From positions 1 through 64,000 of the forward strand of contig NZ_JAACFT010000011.1 in NCBI RefSeq assembly GCF_029051685.1: a DNA stretch of 64,000 nt, given 5' to 3'. Origin of the DNA: Bradyrhizobium sp. CSA207. Lineage in GTDB: Bacteria; Pseudomonadota; Alphaproteobacteria; Rhizobiales; Xanthobacteraceae. Below the pieces are notes generated by a model that searched no databases, was not told the DNA's origin, and saw nothing but the letters and a program-made list of their open reading frames with translations. Every line of letters starts with the position of its first letter. Within the stretch, counting starts at the first letter, position 1. A program made the position numbers and the translations under genes. Shown in pieces: positions 34,097 to 41,888 of this stretch.

Positions 34097-34885
34097 GTGA
34101 AATCGCTTGCCATTGCGGCCACGGGCATGAATGCCCAGCAGACCAATATCGAAGTCATCGCCAACAACATCGCCAACATCAACTCGACTTCGTACAAGCG
34201 GGCGCGGGCGGAATTCACCGATCTGTTCTACCAGATGGACCGCATGCAGGGCGTCTCGAACGTCTCGGGTTCGTCGCCGATCCCGGAAGGCGCCAATCTC
34301 GGCCTCGGTGTCAAGTCTGCGGCCATTCGCAAGCTGCACATCCAGGGCGCGCTCACTCAGACGGGCAATCCCTACGACATGGCGATCAACGGCCGGGGCT
34401 GGTTTCAGGTGTTGGGCCCGAACAACGAGGTGCAATATACCCGCGCAGGCTCGTTCAACACCAATGCCAACAGTCAGCTCGTCACGACTGACGGCTACCT
34501 GCTCGATCCTTCGATTACGGTGCCGCAGGGAACGGTCGAGGTCACGGTCAACCAGACCGGACAGGTGTTCGCCAAGCTCGATACGGAAGTGAACCCGCGG
34601 CAGATCGGCCAGCTCAACCTTGCCAACTTCGCCAATGAGGCGGGCCTCGAGCCGCTGGGCAGCAATCTCTATCGCGAGACCACGGCGTCCGGTACGCCCG
34701 TCGTCGGTCTGCCGGGCGATGCCGGCTATGGCAAGATCAACCAGAAGTACCTCGAGGCTTCGAACGTCGATCCCGTCAAGGAAATCACCGAATTGATTTC
34801 GGCGCAGCGCGCCTATGAGATGAATGCCAAGGTCATCCAGGCTTCGGATGAGATGGCGTCGACCGTATCGAAGGGCCTTCGCTAG
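34097..34885 (+). CDS. flgG: Flagellar distal rod protein FlgG
   Basis: The 262-residue protein has the N-terminus [21 protein letters not shown], the internal [14 protein letters not shown] segment and the C-terminal [17 protein letters not shown], all FlgG signatures, at the normal length. It is followed 14 bp later by flgA. Confidence 0.95.
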   Translation: MKSLAIAATGMNAQQTNIEVIANNIANINSTSYKRARAEFTDLFYQMDRMQGVSNVSGSSPIPEGANLGLGVKSAAIRKLHIQGALTQTGNPYDMAINGRGWFQVLGPNNEVQYTRAGSFNTNANSQLVTTDGYLLDPSITVPQGTVEVTVNQTGQVFAKLDTEVNPRQIGQLNLANFANEAGLEPLGSNLYRETTASGTPVVGLPGDAGYGKINQKYLEASNVDPVKEITELISAQRAYEMNAKVIQASDEMASTVSKGLR

Positions 34886-34898
34886 TTCCGGTGTGTCG

Positions 34899-35375
34899 AT
34901 GTTGAACAGGGTGGGCCTGATCGCGCGTGGGTTGGCCTCCGCGCTGCTGGTTCTCGTCTCCGCGCGCTTGGCCGCGGCAGAGGAGCGGCGGCTTCCCGTG
35001 CCGGCGGTGTCGATTCGCGCCGGCGAGCTGATCAGGGACGACATGATCACCGAGCGCGCTTTTGCGCCGAACGTGCTCGGCGTGGCCATGTTCATCGAAG
35101 GACGCCAGGTCCTCGTCGGACGCATGGCGCGGCGAACGTTGCTGCCGGGCCAGCCGATCCCGACCAATTCCGTGGAGGATCCCTGGACCGTTGCCCGCGG
35201 CGCCATGGTCAAAGTCGTGGTCGAAGACAGCGGCCTGTCGATCGTGACCTACGGCTCGGCGATGCAGTCGGGCGCCCCCGGCGCGCTTATCCCGATACGG
35301 AACACCGATACCGGCGTGATCATCAGGGGCATCGTCCAGCCGGACGGCACCGTCAAGGTCGTGGACGGGTCATGA
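34899..35375 (+). CDS. flgA: P-ring assembly chaperone FlgA
   Basis: The 158-residue periplasmic protein has a signal peptide (RGLASALLVLVSARLAAA) and an SAF-like domain with RMARRTLLPGQPI and a TVKVVDGS end. It helps FlgI assemble into the P ring. The ATG at 34899 follows the flgG stop closely; the longer frame from 34824 overlaps flgG and is not used. It overlaps flgI by 4 nt. Confidence 0.9.
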   Translation: MLNRVGLIARGLASALLVLVSARLAAAEERRLPVPAVSIRAGELIRDDMITERAFAPNVLGVAMFIEGRQVLVGRMARRTLLPGQPIPTNSVEDPWTVARGAMVKVVVEDSGLSIVTYGSAMQSGAPGALIPIRNTDTGVIIRGIVQPDGTVKVVDGS

Positions 35376-36502
35376 TCAGATTTCTGCTTGCGCTGATGCT
35401 CGTCGTCTCCGCGGCCGGCGCGCAGGCTGCCGTCCGCATCAAGGACATCGCGGACATCAAGGGTTTGCGCGAGAACCAGATCGTGGGTTACGGCCTCGTC
35501 ATCGGCCTGAACGGCACCGGCGACACGCTTCGTAACGCTCCGTTCACCGAGCAGTCCCTGCAATCGATGCTCGAGAATATGGGCATCAACGTCAGGAACG
35601 AGACGACGAGCACCAATAATCCTCCGCGCCCGACGACCCTGCGCACCCGCAACGTTGCTGCCGTCATGGTGACCGCGGACCTGCAGCCGTCGATCGGGCC
35701 GGGTGAGCGCATGGACGTGACGGTGTCCTCGCTCGGCGACGCGACCTCGCTGCTGGGTGGCACGCTGGTGATGACGTCATTGCGCGCGGCCGACGGCGCG
35801 GTCTATGCGGTGGCTCAGGGCGCCATCACGGTCGCCGGCTACAGCGTCGGAGGCCAGGCCCAGAACGTCAGCCAGGGCACGCCGACCGCAGGGCGCATCC
35901 CAAACGGTGCGCTGGTCGAGCGCGAGGTGCAGGGAAGCCTCCATGAAATGGAATTCCTGGTGCTGGAGCTCAAGAACCCGGACTTCGTCACCGCCACGCG
36001 AATCCTCGACGCCATCAATCGCTACGCCGGCGGCCGCTATCGCGCACAGATCGCCTTCGAGCGCGACTTCCGGACCATCGTGCTGTCCAAGCCGCGCCAT
36101 ATCGGCCCCGTCCGCTTCCTCGCCGAAATCGGCGAACTCACCGTCGAGCCGGACACGCCGGCGCGGGTTGTGATCAACGAACGCACCGGCACGGTGGTGA
36201 TTGGGCGTGACGTGCGAATTTCGACCGTGGCCGTGACGCACGGCAACCTGACCGTTCGTGTCACCGAGCTTCCCGTGGTGTCGCAGCCGGCGCCGTTCTC
36301 GCGGGGTCAGACGGTGGTCGTTCCCCAGACCGTGGTGGAGGCCAACGAGGCCGGGTCGCAGGTGGCGATCCTCAGTGGTGTCGATCTCCAGCGCCTGGTG
36401 CGCGGGCTGAACCAGATCGGCCTGAAGCCGTCCGGCATCATCGCCATCCTCCAGGCGATCAAGACGGCCGGCGCGCTCCAGGCCGATGTCATCGTGCAAT
36501 GA
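35372..36502 (+). CDS. flgI: Flagellar P-ring protein FlgI
   Basis: The 376-residue protein has a signal peptide cut near AQAAV, then RIKDIADIKGLRENQIVGYG and GLVIGLNGTGDTL, the FlgI hallmark, and a C-terminal LQRLVRGLNQIGLKPSGI. It forms the peptidoglycan-level ring around the rod. Confidence 0.95.
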   Translation: MIRFLLALMLVVSAAGAQAAVRIKDIADIKGLRENQIVGYGLVIGLNGTGDTLRNAPFTEQSLQSMLENMGINVRNETTSTNNPPRPTTLRTRNVAAVMVTADLQPSIGPGERMDVTVSSLGDATSLLGGTLVMTSLRAADGAVYAVAQGAITVAGYSVGGQAQNVSQGTPTAGRIPNGALVEREVQGSLHEMEFLVLELKNPDFVTATRILDAINRYAGGRYRAQIAFERDFRTIVLSKPRHIGPVRFLAEIGELTVEPDTPARVVINERTGTVVIGRDVRISTVAVTHGNLTVRVTELPVVSQPAPFSRGQTVVVPQTVVEANEAGSQVAILSGVDLQRLVRGLNQIGLKPSGIIAILQAIKTAGALQADVIVQ

Positions 36503-36569
36503 TGCACAAGCGTCCTGCAAGCTTGGTCGCTCAATGCTCAGGTCTTGACCGAGAATCGCACGCGGCCCG

Positions 36570-37331
36570 ATGCTGAAGCTGGATCACAAAGCCAAACTCC
36601 TCCTCCTGGTCGCGGTGTCTGCGCTCGCGAGCGCGTCGCCCGTGCTGGCGCTGGATGAGGCGACGCCGTCGAAGCCGCTCAACCTGCTCTCCTTCGCGCG
36701 CGCGCGTGCGGGCGGACCTCAAAAGCCCCGCAACGTCACGTCGTTTCCGAGCGACACCGTGGCGGTGCGGGCGACGGCCTGGGCGGCCGAAGACGGCGGG
36801 CCCGCGACAACCGGTGCAGTGCCGGCTCCCGAGACAGCGGCGCCGGCGCCCGTGGCCGCACGCCCGGCCAAGCCCGCCAGCGTCACGGCGCCGCCGAAGC
36901 CTGCACCGCCGCAGTCCGCCGTGCCTGCGGACAACGAAGTCGCGCTGTTCTGCAGCAACGTGGCCGACCCTGCCGTCGATGCAAGGCTGGCCTGGCAGCT
37001 CAAGGAGCTGGAGAAGGCCGAGACCCAGCTCCGTGAGCGCATTGCCGAGGTGGAGGCCAAGCGGGCCGAATATGAGAAGTGGATGGCGCTGCGCGACGAC
37101 TTCCTGAAGAAGGCCGAAGCGAGCGTCGTCGAGATCTATTCGCGCATGAAGCCGGACGCCGCGGCCACCCAGATCGCCGGCATGGCGGACGAGACCGCCG
37201 CGGCCGTGCTCGCCAAGCTCAGCCCGAGAAGCTCGAGCGCAATCTTCAACGAGATGGATACGGCACGCGCGGCACACCTCGCCGATCTGCTTGGCGGAAT
37301 GCGTCGTGTGGATGACGGAAAGACCAGGTAG
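36570..37331 (+). CDS. motE: MotE-like flagellar protein (MgtE N-domain type)
   Basis: The 253-residue periplasmic protein has a signal peptide, a Pro/Ala-rich linker (90-125), a coiled coil (LKELEKAETQLRERIAEVEA) and a C-terminal MgtE_N-like helical repeat (IYSRMKPDAAATQIAGM, then ETAAAVLAKLSPR). This is the layout of MotE of rhizobia, which chaperones the periplasmic motility protein MotC. MotC is encoded at 45568. It abuts flgH with no gap. Confidence 0.8.
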   Translation: MLKLDHKAKLLLLVAVSALASASPVLALDEATPSKPLNLLSFARARAGGPQKPRNVTSFPSDTVAVRATAWAAEDGGPATTGAVPAPETAAPAPVAARPAKPASVTAPPKPAPPQSAVPADNEVALFCSNVADPAVDARLAWQLKELEKAETQLRERIAEVEAKRAEYEKWMALRDDFLKKAEASVVEIYSRMKPDAAATQIAGMADETAAAVLAKLSPRSSSAIFNEMDTARAAHLADLLGGMRRVDDGKTR

Positions 37332-38027
37332 ATGAAGAAGCCGATCCTCATCCTGTTGCTCATGTTGCTGGCCGGTTGCTCGCATGATCCGGCAGAGCTC
37401 CTGACCGGTCCGAAATTGTCACCCGTTGGCAGTGGCCTGAGGGCGCAGGCCGACCCGATCCCGGTGACGCCTCGCATGCGTACGCCCGTCAGCTATCGCT
37501 CCACCTGGGACGACGGCACCGACCTCTACCGCGATCCCCGTGCCCGCCGCGTTGGCGACGTCGTGACGGTGATCATCTCGATGCAGGACAAAGCCAAGCT
37601 CGACAACAAGACCGGCCGCTCGCGCGATTCGCAGATCAAGTTCGGGCTCGACTGGCTGATGGATGTCGCCGGATGGCAAGACAAGGGCCAGACCAACGCC
37701 AACCTCAGCACCAACACCCAGATCAAGGGCAACGGCCAGATCGATCGCACCGAGGACATCAAGCTGTCGATCGCCGCGATCGTCACCGACGTCTTGCCGA
37801 ACGGCAATATGATGATCAGCGGTTCGCAGGAGTTTGGCGTCAATACGGAGCTGCGCGTGCTCAACGTCGGCGGCATCGTGCGTCCGCGTGATATCTCGCG
37901 AACCAACACGATCTCTTACGAGAAGATCGCCGAGGCGCGCGTCGCTTATGGCGGTCGCGGCAATCTGTCGGACGTACAGCAGCCTGGATGGGGACATCGG
38001 ATCTATGACGCCGTTGCGCCGTTCTGA
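37332..38027 (+). CDS. flgH: Flagellar L-ring lipoprotein FlgH
   Basis: The 231-residue protein carries a lipoprotein signal with lipobox LLAGCS (Cys at about 17), then the FlgH region DVVTVIISMQDKAKLDN and DVLPNGNMMISGSQEF. It makes the outer-membrane ring. The start directly follows the motE stop. Confidence 0.95.
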   Translation: MKKPILILLLMLLAGCSHDPAELLTGPKLSPVGSGLRAQADPIPVTPRMRTPVSYRSTWDDGTDLYRDPRARRVGDVVTVIISMQDKAKLDNKTGRSRDSQIKFGLDWLMDVAGWQDKGQTNANLSTNTQIKGNGQIDRTEDIKLSIAAIVTDVLPNGNMMISGSQEFGVNTELRVLNVGGIVRPRDISRTNTISYEKIAEARVAYGGRGNLSDVQQPGWGHRIYDAVAPF

Positions 38028-38069
38028 GGTTCAAGGATTCGACGCCGCGTCGCGGGGGCAGGGAGCGCC

Positions 38070-38513
38070 ATGCGCCTGATCGCCGCCATTGTGGTCCTGA
38101 CGCTGGTCGCGATCGGCGCGGGCGCGTTAGCCGGCCTGCATTTGTTTGCAGCCGCCGAGCGCGTCGCCGACGCGAAGAAGGGTCCCACGGCGCCGCCCAT
38201 TGCGTCGAGCTACGCCGGCAGCGCGCGGCTCAGGAAGCTGTCTCCGATCGTGACCAATCTCGCCGCCCCGGCCAACAACTGGGCGCGCGTCGAAGCCTCC
38301 ATGGTGACCGACAGCATGAGCGACGAGGACGCCGGCATTCTCGCCGCCCACATCAGCGAGGACATCGTCGTCTATCTGCGGTCGGCCTCCGTTGCGCAGT
38401 TCGAGGGATCGCGCGGGCTTCAGCATCTGCGCGACGACCTGTCCGAACGCGCCAATGTCCGATCTTCAGGCAAGGTGCGCGAATTGATTATCGAGACATT
38501 GGTGATCCAGTGA
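38070..38513 (+). CDS. fliL: Flagellar basal-body protein FliL
   Basis: The 147-residue protein has one N-terminal membrane helix and a periplasmic domain with AGILAAHISEDIVVYLRS and ERANVRSSGKVRELIIETLVIQ, typical of FliL, which surrounds the stator and supports torque. Position before fliP is canonical; it overlaps fliP by 4 nt. Confidence 0.85.
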   Translation: MRLIAAIVVLTLVAIGAGALAGLHLFAAAERVADAKKGPTAPPIASSYAGSARLRKLSPIVTNLAAPANNWARVEASMVTDSMSDEDAGILAAHISEDIVVYLRSASVAQFEGSRGLQHLRDDLSERANVRSSGKVRELIIETLVIQ

Positions 38514-39250
38514 GAGTGAGAGTCCTGCTGCTCGCGTTGGTTCTGGTCGTCCTGCCCGAGGTGGCGCTCGCCCAGATGCCGGACCTCAACTCGCTGCTGC
38601 CGCCGGGAAACGGCTCGACCAGCGGCCGGATCATCCAGCTGATGGCGCTGATCACGGTGCTGTCGGTGGCGCCGGGGCTGCTCATCATGGTGACGAGCTT
38701 CACGCGATTTGCCGTCGCGCTGTCGTTCCTGCGCGCCGGTCTCGGCCTGCAGACCACGCCAGCCAATCTGGTGCTGATCAGCCTCGCTCTGTTCATGACC
38801 TTCTACGTCATGGCGCCGACCTTCGATCGCGCCTGGGAAACCGGCGTCCAGCCGCTGATGAAGAACGAGATCTCGGAGGAGGAGGCCTATCTGAAGATCA
38901 CCGATCCGTTCCGCGAATTCATGCTGGCCCATGTCCGCGACAAGGACCTCCAGACCTTCGAGGCGCTGGCAGCGGAGAGTTTCCGCAAGAAGCTTGACGA
39001 CAAGCGCATCGACATGCGCGTCATCATTCCGGCCTTCATGATCTCCGAACTCAGGCGTTCGTTCGAGATCGGATTCCTGATCATCCTGCCGTTTCTGGTG
39101 ATCGACATGATCGTGGCGACGCTGACGATGTCGATGGGCATGATGATGATGCCGCCGACCATCCTCGCGCTGCCGTTCAAGATGCTGTTCTTCGTGCTGA
39201 TCGACGGCTGGAATCTGCTGGCCTCCGGACTGGTGCGCTCGTTCTCCTGA
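38510..39250 (+). CDS. fliP: Flagellar export gate protein FliP
   Basis: The 246-residue protein has a signal peptide, four membrane helices and the FliP signatures LISLALFMTFYVMAPTF and SMGMMMMPPTILALPFK. It forms the export gate with FliQ and FliR. The start is GTG at 38510, overlapping fliL. It ends the flgB unit. Confidence 0.94.
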   Translation: MRVRVLLLALVLVVLPEVALAQMPDLNSLLPPGNGSTSGRIIQLMALITVLSVAPGLLIMVTSFTRFAVALSFLRAGLGLQTTPANLVLISLALFMTFYVMAPTFDRAWETGVQPLMKNEISEEEAYLKITDPFREFMLAHVRDKDLQTFEALAAESFRKKLDDKRIDMRVIIPAFMISELRRSFEIGFLIILPFLVIDMIVATLTMSMGMMMMPPTILALPFKMLFFVLIDGWNLLASGLVRSFS

Positions 39251-39342
39251 GCGCCGCGATCGTCGGCCGGCCGGCTGGTTATGGTTAGCAAAAACTAATA
39301 TTAACCATATGATATTGCTGCGGAATTCAAGCCGATCTTAAT

Positions 39343-39354
39343 CTGGGCGCAAGA
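39343..39354 (+). promoter_or_regulatory. Putative promoter box of the first flagellin
   Basis: CTGGGCGCAAGA matches 8 of 12 positions of the flagellar box and is followed 9 nt later by TTAGCA (39364-39369). It lies 139 bp before the start codon, close to the 142 bp at the second flagellin, which supports the alignment despite the weak match. Confidence 0.35.
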
Positions 39355-39404
39355 TTCGGCGTGTTAGCAACGCGGCACGGCGGGTTGGACCCACCCATTT
39401 CAGT

Positions 39405-39493
39405 CCAAAGGCATGATGCCGCCCTTCCGTACCGGTGAAAGCCCGGTATGTCCCCTGATGAAAATGTAACGCGTACATAAAGGGACATTCGCA
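39405..39493 (+). promoter_or_regulatory. Conserved structured 5' leader of the first flagellin
   Basis: The 51 nt at 39405-39455 match the leader at 40590-40640 in 47 positions although both are non-coding. TACCGG (39430-39435) pairs with CCGGTA (39443-39448) as a small hairpin. ATGTCCC (39448-39454) can alternatively pair with GGGACAT (39482-39488), which covers the Shine-Dalgarno AGGGA. The two pairings share one base, so they compete. Confidence 0.65.
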
Positions 39494-40399
39494 ATGTCAA
39501 GCCTGCTCACGAACTCGACCGCCATGACCGCGCTCCAGACCCTGCGGTCTGTCAGCTCGCAACTCTCTACCACGCAGAACCGGATCTCGACCGGCCAGCG
39601 CGTGGCCACCGCTTCGGACAACGCCGCCTATTGGTCGATCGCGACGTCGATGCGCGCCGACAACGCCGCGCTCTCCGCCGTCTCCGACTCGCTCGGTCTG
39701 TCGGCTGCGACGGTCGACACTCAGTACACCGCTCTGACCACGGTTATCGGCGACAAGGACTCCGGTCTGACCAAGCTCCAGGCTCTGCTGGTCGAAGCCA
39801 AGACCGCCGGTATCGACCGCACCAAGATCCAGGCAGACGTCACACAGATCCAACAGCAGATGAAGAGCACCGCCAATGCGGCGACCTTCAACGGTGTGAA
39901 CTGGCTGAGCACGACCGCCACCACGCCGACGACCGTCAACCTGGTGTCGTCCTACTCTCGCGTCGGCGCCGTGCCGACCACCAGCTCGATCAGCCTGACC
40001 GTCGCCAACTACTCGCTCTATTCCAGCACCCAGACCGGCTTCCTGGACACGGTGAGCGGCACTGCGTCGGTCGACACGATCAACATCGGTGCGCTGACCG
40101 ACTCGGCGGCTGACCAGACCACACTCGATGGCTACATCGCGCAGGTCACCGCCGCGATCGGCTCGGTCGCTTCGGCGGCGGCCAATCTCGGCGCCGTCAA
40201 GACCCGCATCTCGACCAACACGGACTTCGTGAAGTCTCTGATGGACTCGGTGGATCGCGGTATCGGCCAGCTCGTCGACGCCGACATGAACCAGGAGTCC
40301 ACCCGCCTGGCGGCCCTCCAGGTCCAGCAGCAGCTCGGCGTTCAGGCGCTCTCGATCGCCAACAACAGCAGCCAGAGCATCCTGTCGCTGTTCCGCTAA
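39494..40399 (+). CDS. lafA: Lateral flagellin (copy 1)
   Basis: The 301-residue flagellin has the conserved N-terminal D0/D1 (MTALQTLRSVSSQLSTTQNR, then ISTGQRVATASDNAAYWSIA) and C-terminal coiled coil ending NNSSQSILSLFR, around a short variable centre (about 145-200). This short two-domain form is typical of lateral filaments in Bradyrhizobium. It is strongly similar to the next flagellin, with a segment near residues 55-80 almost identical at DNA level. Expression is likely controlled through the leader upstream by FlbT (52894). The copy number is my own label. Confidence 0.93.
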   Translation: MSSLLTNSTAMTALQTLRSVSSQLSTTQNRISTGQRVATASDNAAYWSIATSMRADNAALSAVSDSLGLSAATVDTQYTALTTVIGDKDSGLTKLQALLVEAKTAGIDRTKIQADVTQIQQQMKSTANAATFNGVNWLSTTATTPTTVNLVSSYSRVGAVPTTSSISLTVANYSLYSSTQTGFLDTVSGTASVDTINIGALTDSAADQTTLDGYIAQVTAAIGSVASAAANLGAVKTRISTNTDFVKSLMDSVDRGIGQLVDADMNQESTRLAALQVQQQLGVQALSIANNSSQSILSLFR

Positions 40400-40415
40400 G
40401 CTTCAAACAATTGGG

Positions 40416-40454
40416 GGGGCCGCGCTTCTCGCGAAGCGCGGCCCCTATTTGTTT
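40416..40454 (+). terminator. Intrinsic terminator after the first flagellin
   Basis: A perfect 13-bp stem (GGGGCCGCGCTTC, 40416-40428, with its complement 40433-40445) around a 4-nt loop, followed by TATTTGTTTG. It separates the two flagellin transcripts. Confidence 0.85.
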
Positions 40455-40519
40455 GGCGTGATGCCGCCCGCACGCCACGATCTCGGCCGACTGTTGCAGC
40501 CGGGGCACAGAGCCACAAG

Positions 40520-40531
40520 CCTCGCACAAGC
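40520..40531 (+). promoter_or_regulatory. Flagellar promoter box of the second flagellin
   Basis: CCTCGCACAAGC, an exact match to CCTCRCRYAAGC, then 9 nt, then TATCAT (40541-40546), the best -10-like hexamer of the set. It lies just beyond the terminator of the first flagellin and 142 bp before the start codon. Confidence 0.6.
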
Positions 40532-40589
40532 TTCGACCTCTATCATCGCCGCTACGACAGGTTGGGCCCTCCAAGCGGATATTCGCGGC

Positions 40590-40673
40590 CCAAAGGCATG
40601 ACGCCGCCCTGTCGTACCGGTGCAAGCCCGGTATGTCCCCAATCTCAATTCAATCTCCAAAGGGACATCAAAA
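40590..40673 (+). promoter_or_regulatory. Conserved structured 5' leader of the second flagellin
   Basis: The 51 nt at 40590-40640 match the first flagellin leader; the TACCGG/CCGGTA hairpin is conserved. ATGTCCC (40633-40639) can pair with GGGACAT (40662-40668), which includes the ribosome site 6 nt before the ATG. The intervening sequence differs between the copies while both pairing blocks are kept. Confidence 0.65.
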
Positions 40674-41585
40674 ATGGGTTCTAGTCTCCTCACCAACTCC
40701 GCAGCAATGACCGCGCTGCAGACCCTCCGGAACGTCAGCGCCAGCTTGCAGACGACCGAAAACCGGATCTCGACAGGCCAGCGCGTCTCGACCGCCTCGG
40801 ACAACGCCGCCTACTGGTCGATTGCGACCTCGATGCGCGCCGACAACGCCGCGCTCTCCGCCGTCTCCGACTCGCTCGGTCTGTCGGCTGCGACCGTCGA
40901 TACCGAATATACCGCTCTGACCGCGGTTGTCGGCGACAAAACCGGCGGCCTGACCAAGCTCCAGGCGCTGCTCGTCGAAGCCAAGACCGCCGGTATCGAC
41001 CGCACCAAGATCCAGGCGGACATCACCCAGATCCAGCAGCAGATGAAGGGCACCGCCAATGCGGCGACCTTCAACGGGGTGAACTGGCTGAGCGCGACCG
41101 CGACCACGCCGGCGACCTTCAACCTGGTGTCGTCATTCTCTCGCGTCGGCGGCACGCCCACCATCGGGTCCATCACGCTGACGATCGCCAACTATTCGCT
41201 CTATACCAGCACCCAGACCGGCATCCTGGACACGGTAAGCGGCACTGCGTCGGTCGACACGATCAACATCTCCGCGTTGACCGATTCGGCTGCTGACCAG
41301 ACCACGATCGATGGCTTCATCGCCCAGGTCACGGCCGCGATCAACTCGGTGGCCTCGGCGGCCGCCGATCTCGGCGCCGTCAAGAACCGCATCTCGACCA
41401 ACACGGACTTCGTCAAGACCCTGATGGACTCCGTGGACCGTGGTGTCGGTCAGCTCGTCGACGCCGACATGAACGCGGAATCCACCCGCCTCCAGGCGCT
41501 CCAGACCCAGCAGCAGCTCGGCGTTCAGGCGCTCTCGATCGCCAACCAGAACAGCCAGAGCATCCTGTCGCTGTTCCGCAACTAA
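40674..41585 (+). CDS. lafA: Lateral flagellin (copy 2)
   Basis: The 303-residue flagellin has the same D0/D1 layout as copy 1 (MTALQTLRNVSASLQTTENR; ending NSQSILSLFRN) and differs mainly in the first 40 residues, the variable centre and the last 50. The ATG at 40674 follows the AAAGGGACAT block; a frame from 40620 runs through the leader and is rejected. A hairpin (41602-41612 with 41617-41627) follows the stop. Both copies probably co-assemble in the lateral filament. Confidence 0.93.
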   Translation: MGSSLLTNSAAMTALQTLRNVSASLQTTENRISTGQRVSTASDNAAYWSIATSMRADNAALSAVSDSLGLSAATVDTEYTALTAVVGDKTGGLTKLQALLVEAKTAGIDRTKIQADITQIQQQMKGTANAATFNGVNWLSATATTPATFNLVSSFSRVGGTPTIGSITLTIANYSLYTSTQTGILDTVSGTASVDTINISALTDSAADQTTIDGFIAQVTAAINSVASAAADLGAVKNRISTNTDFVKTLMDSVDRGVGQLVDADMNAESTRLQALQTQQQLGVQALSIANQNSQSILSLFRN

Positions 41586-41601
41586 GCGGCGAGTTCGAAA
41601 T

Positions 41602-41627
41602 GACCGTGCTCCCCAGGGAGCACGGTC
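41602..41627 (+). terminator. Hairpin after the second flagellin
   Basis: A perfect 11-bp stem GACCGTGCTCC / GGAGCACGGTC with a 4-nt loop, 16 bp after the stop codon. No T-run follows, so termination strength is uncertain. Confidence 0.6.
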
Positions 41628-41821
41628 CCCGCCGTGATAGGCGGATGTAGCGGCCCAAAGCGTGCCCGCAAGCGACCTTCTGACGCCAGCCTTCATGCAA
41701 CACGCCGCAGCCGATCGCGTGCCATGCGCCCGGTCGCCTGCATGTTGACATTGAGCCGGTTGCGCTGCCCAAGCTTCCTGTAAAACTGCAACGCCTCGAA
41801 GGCGAACCGACACGTTCGTGT

Positions 41822-41833
41822 CCTCACGCAACC
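41822..41833 (+). promoter_or_regulatory. Flagellar promoter box of the fliF unit
   Basis: CCTCACGCAACC matches 11 of 12 positions of CCTCRCRYAAGC, 55 bp before the fliF start. The hexamer 9 nt downstream (GGTTCG) is a poor -10. Weaker 8/12 matches lie at 41662 and 41763, so the active site could be one of those. Confidence 0.4.
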
Positions 41834-41888
41834 TCCAGACAAGGTTCGCAGCGGAGTGTCATCTACGTTCGCATTGGTACGAGGTCTT

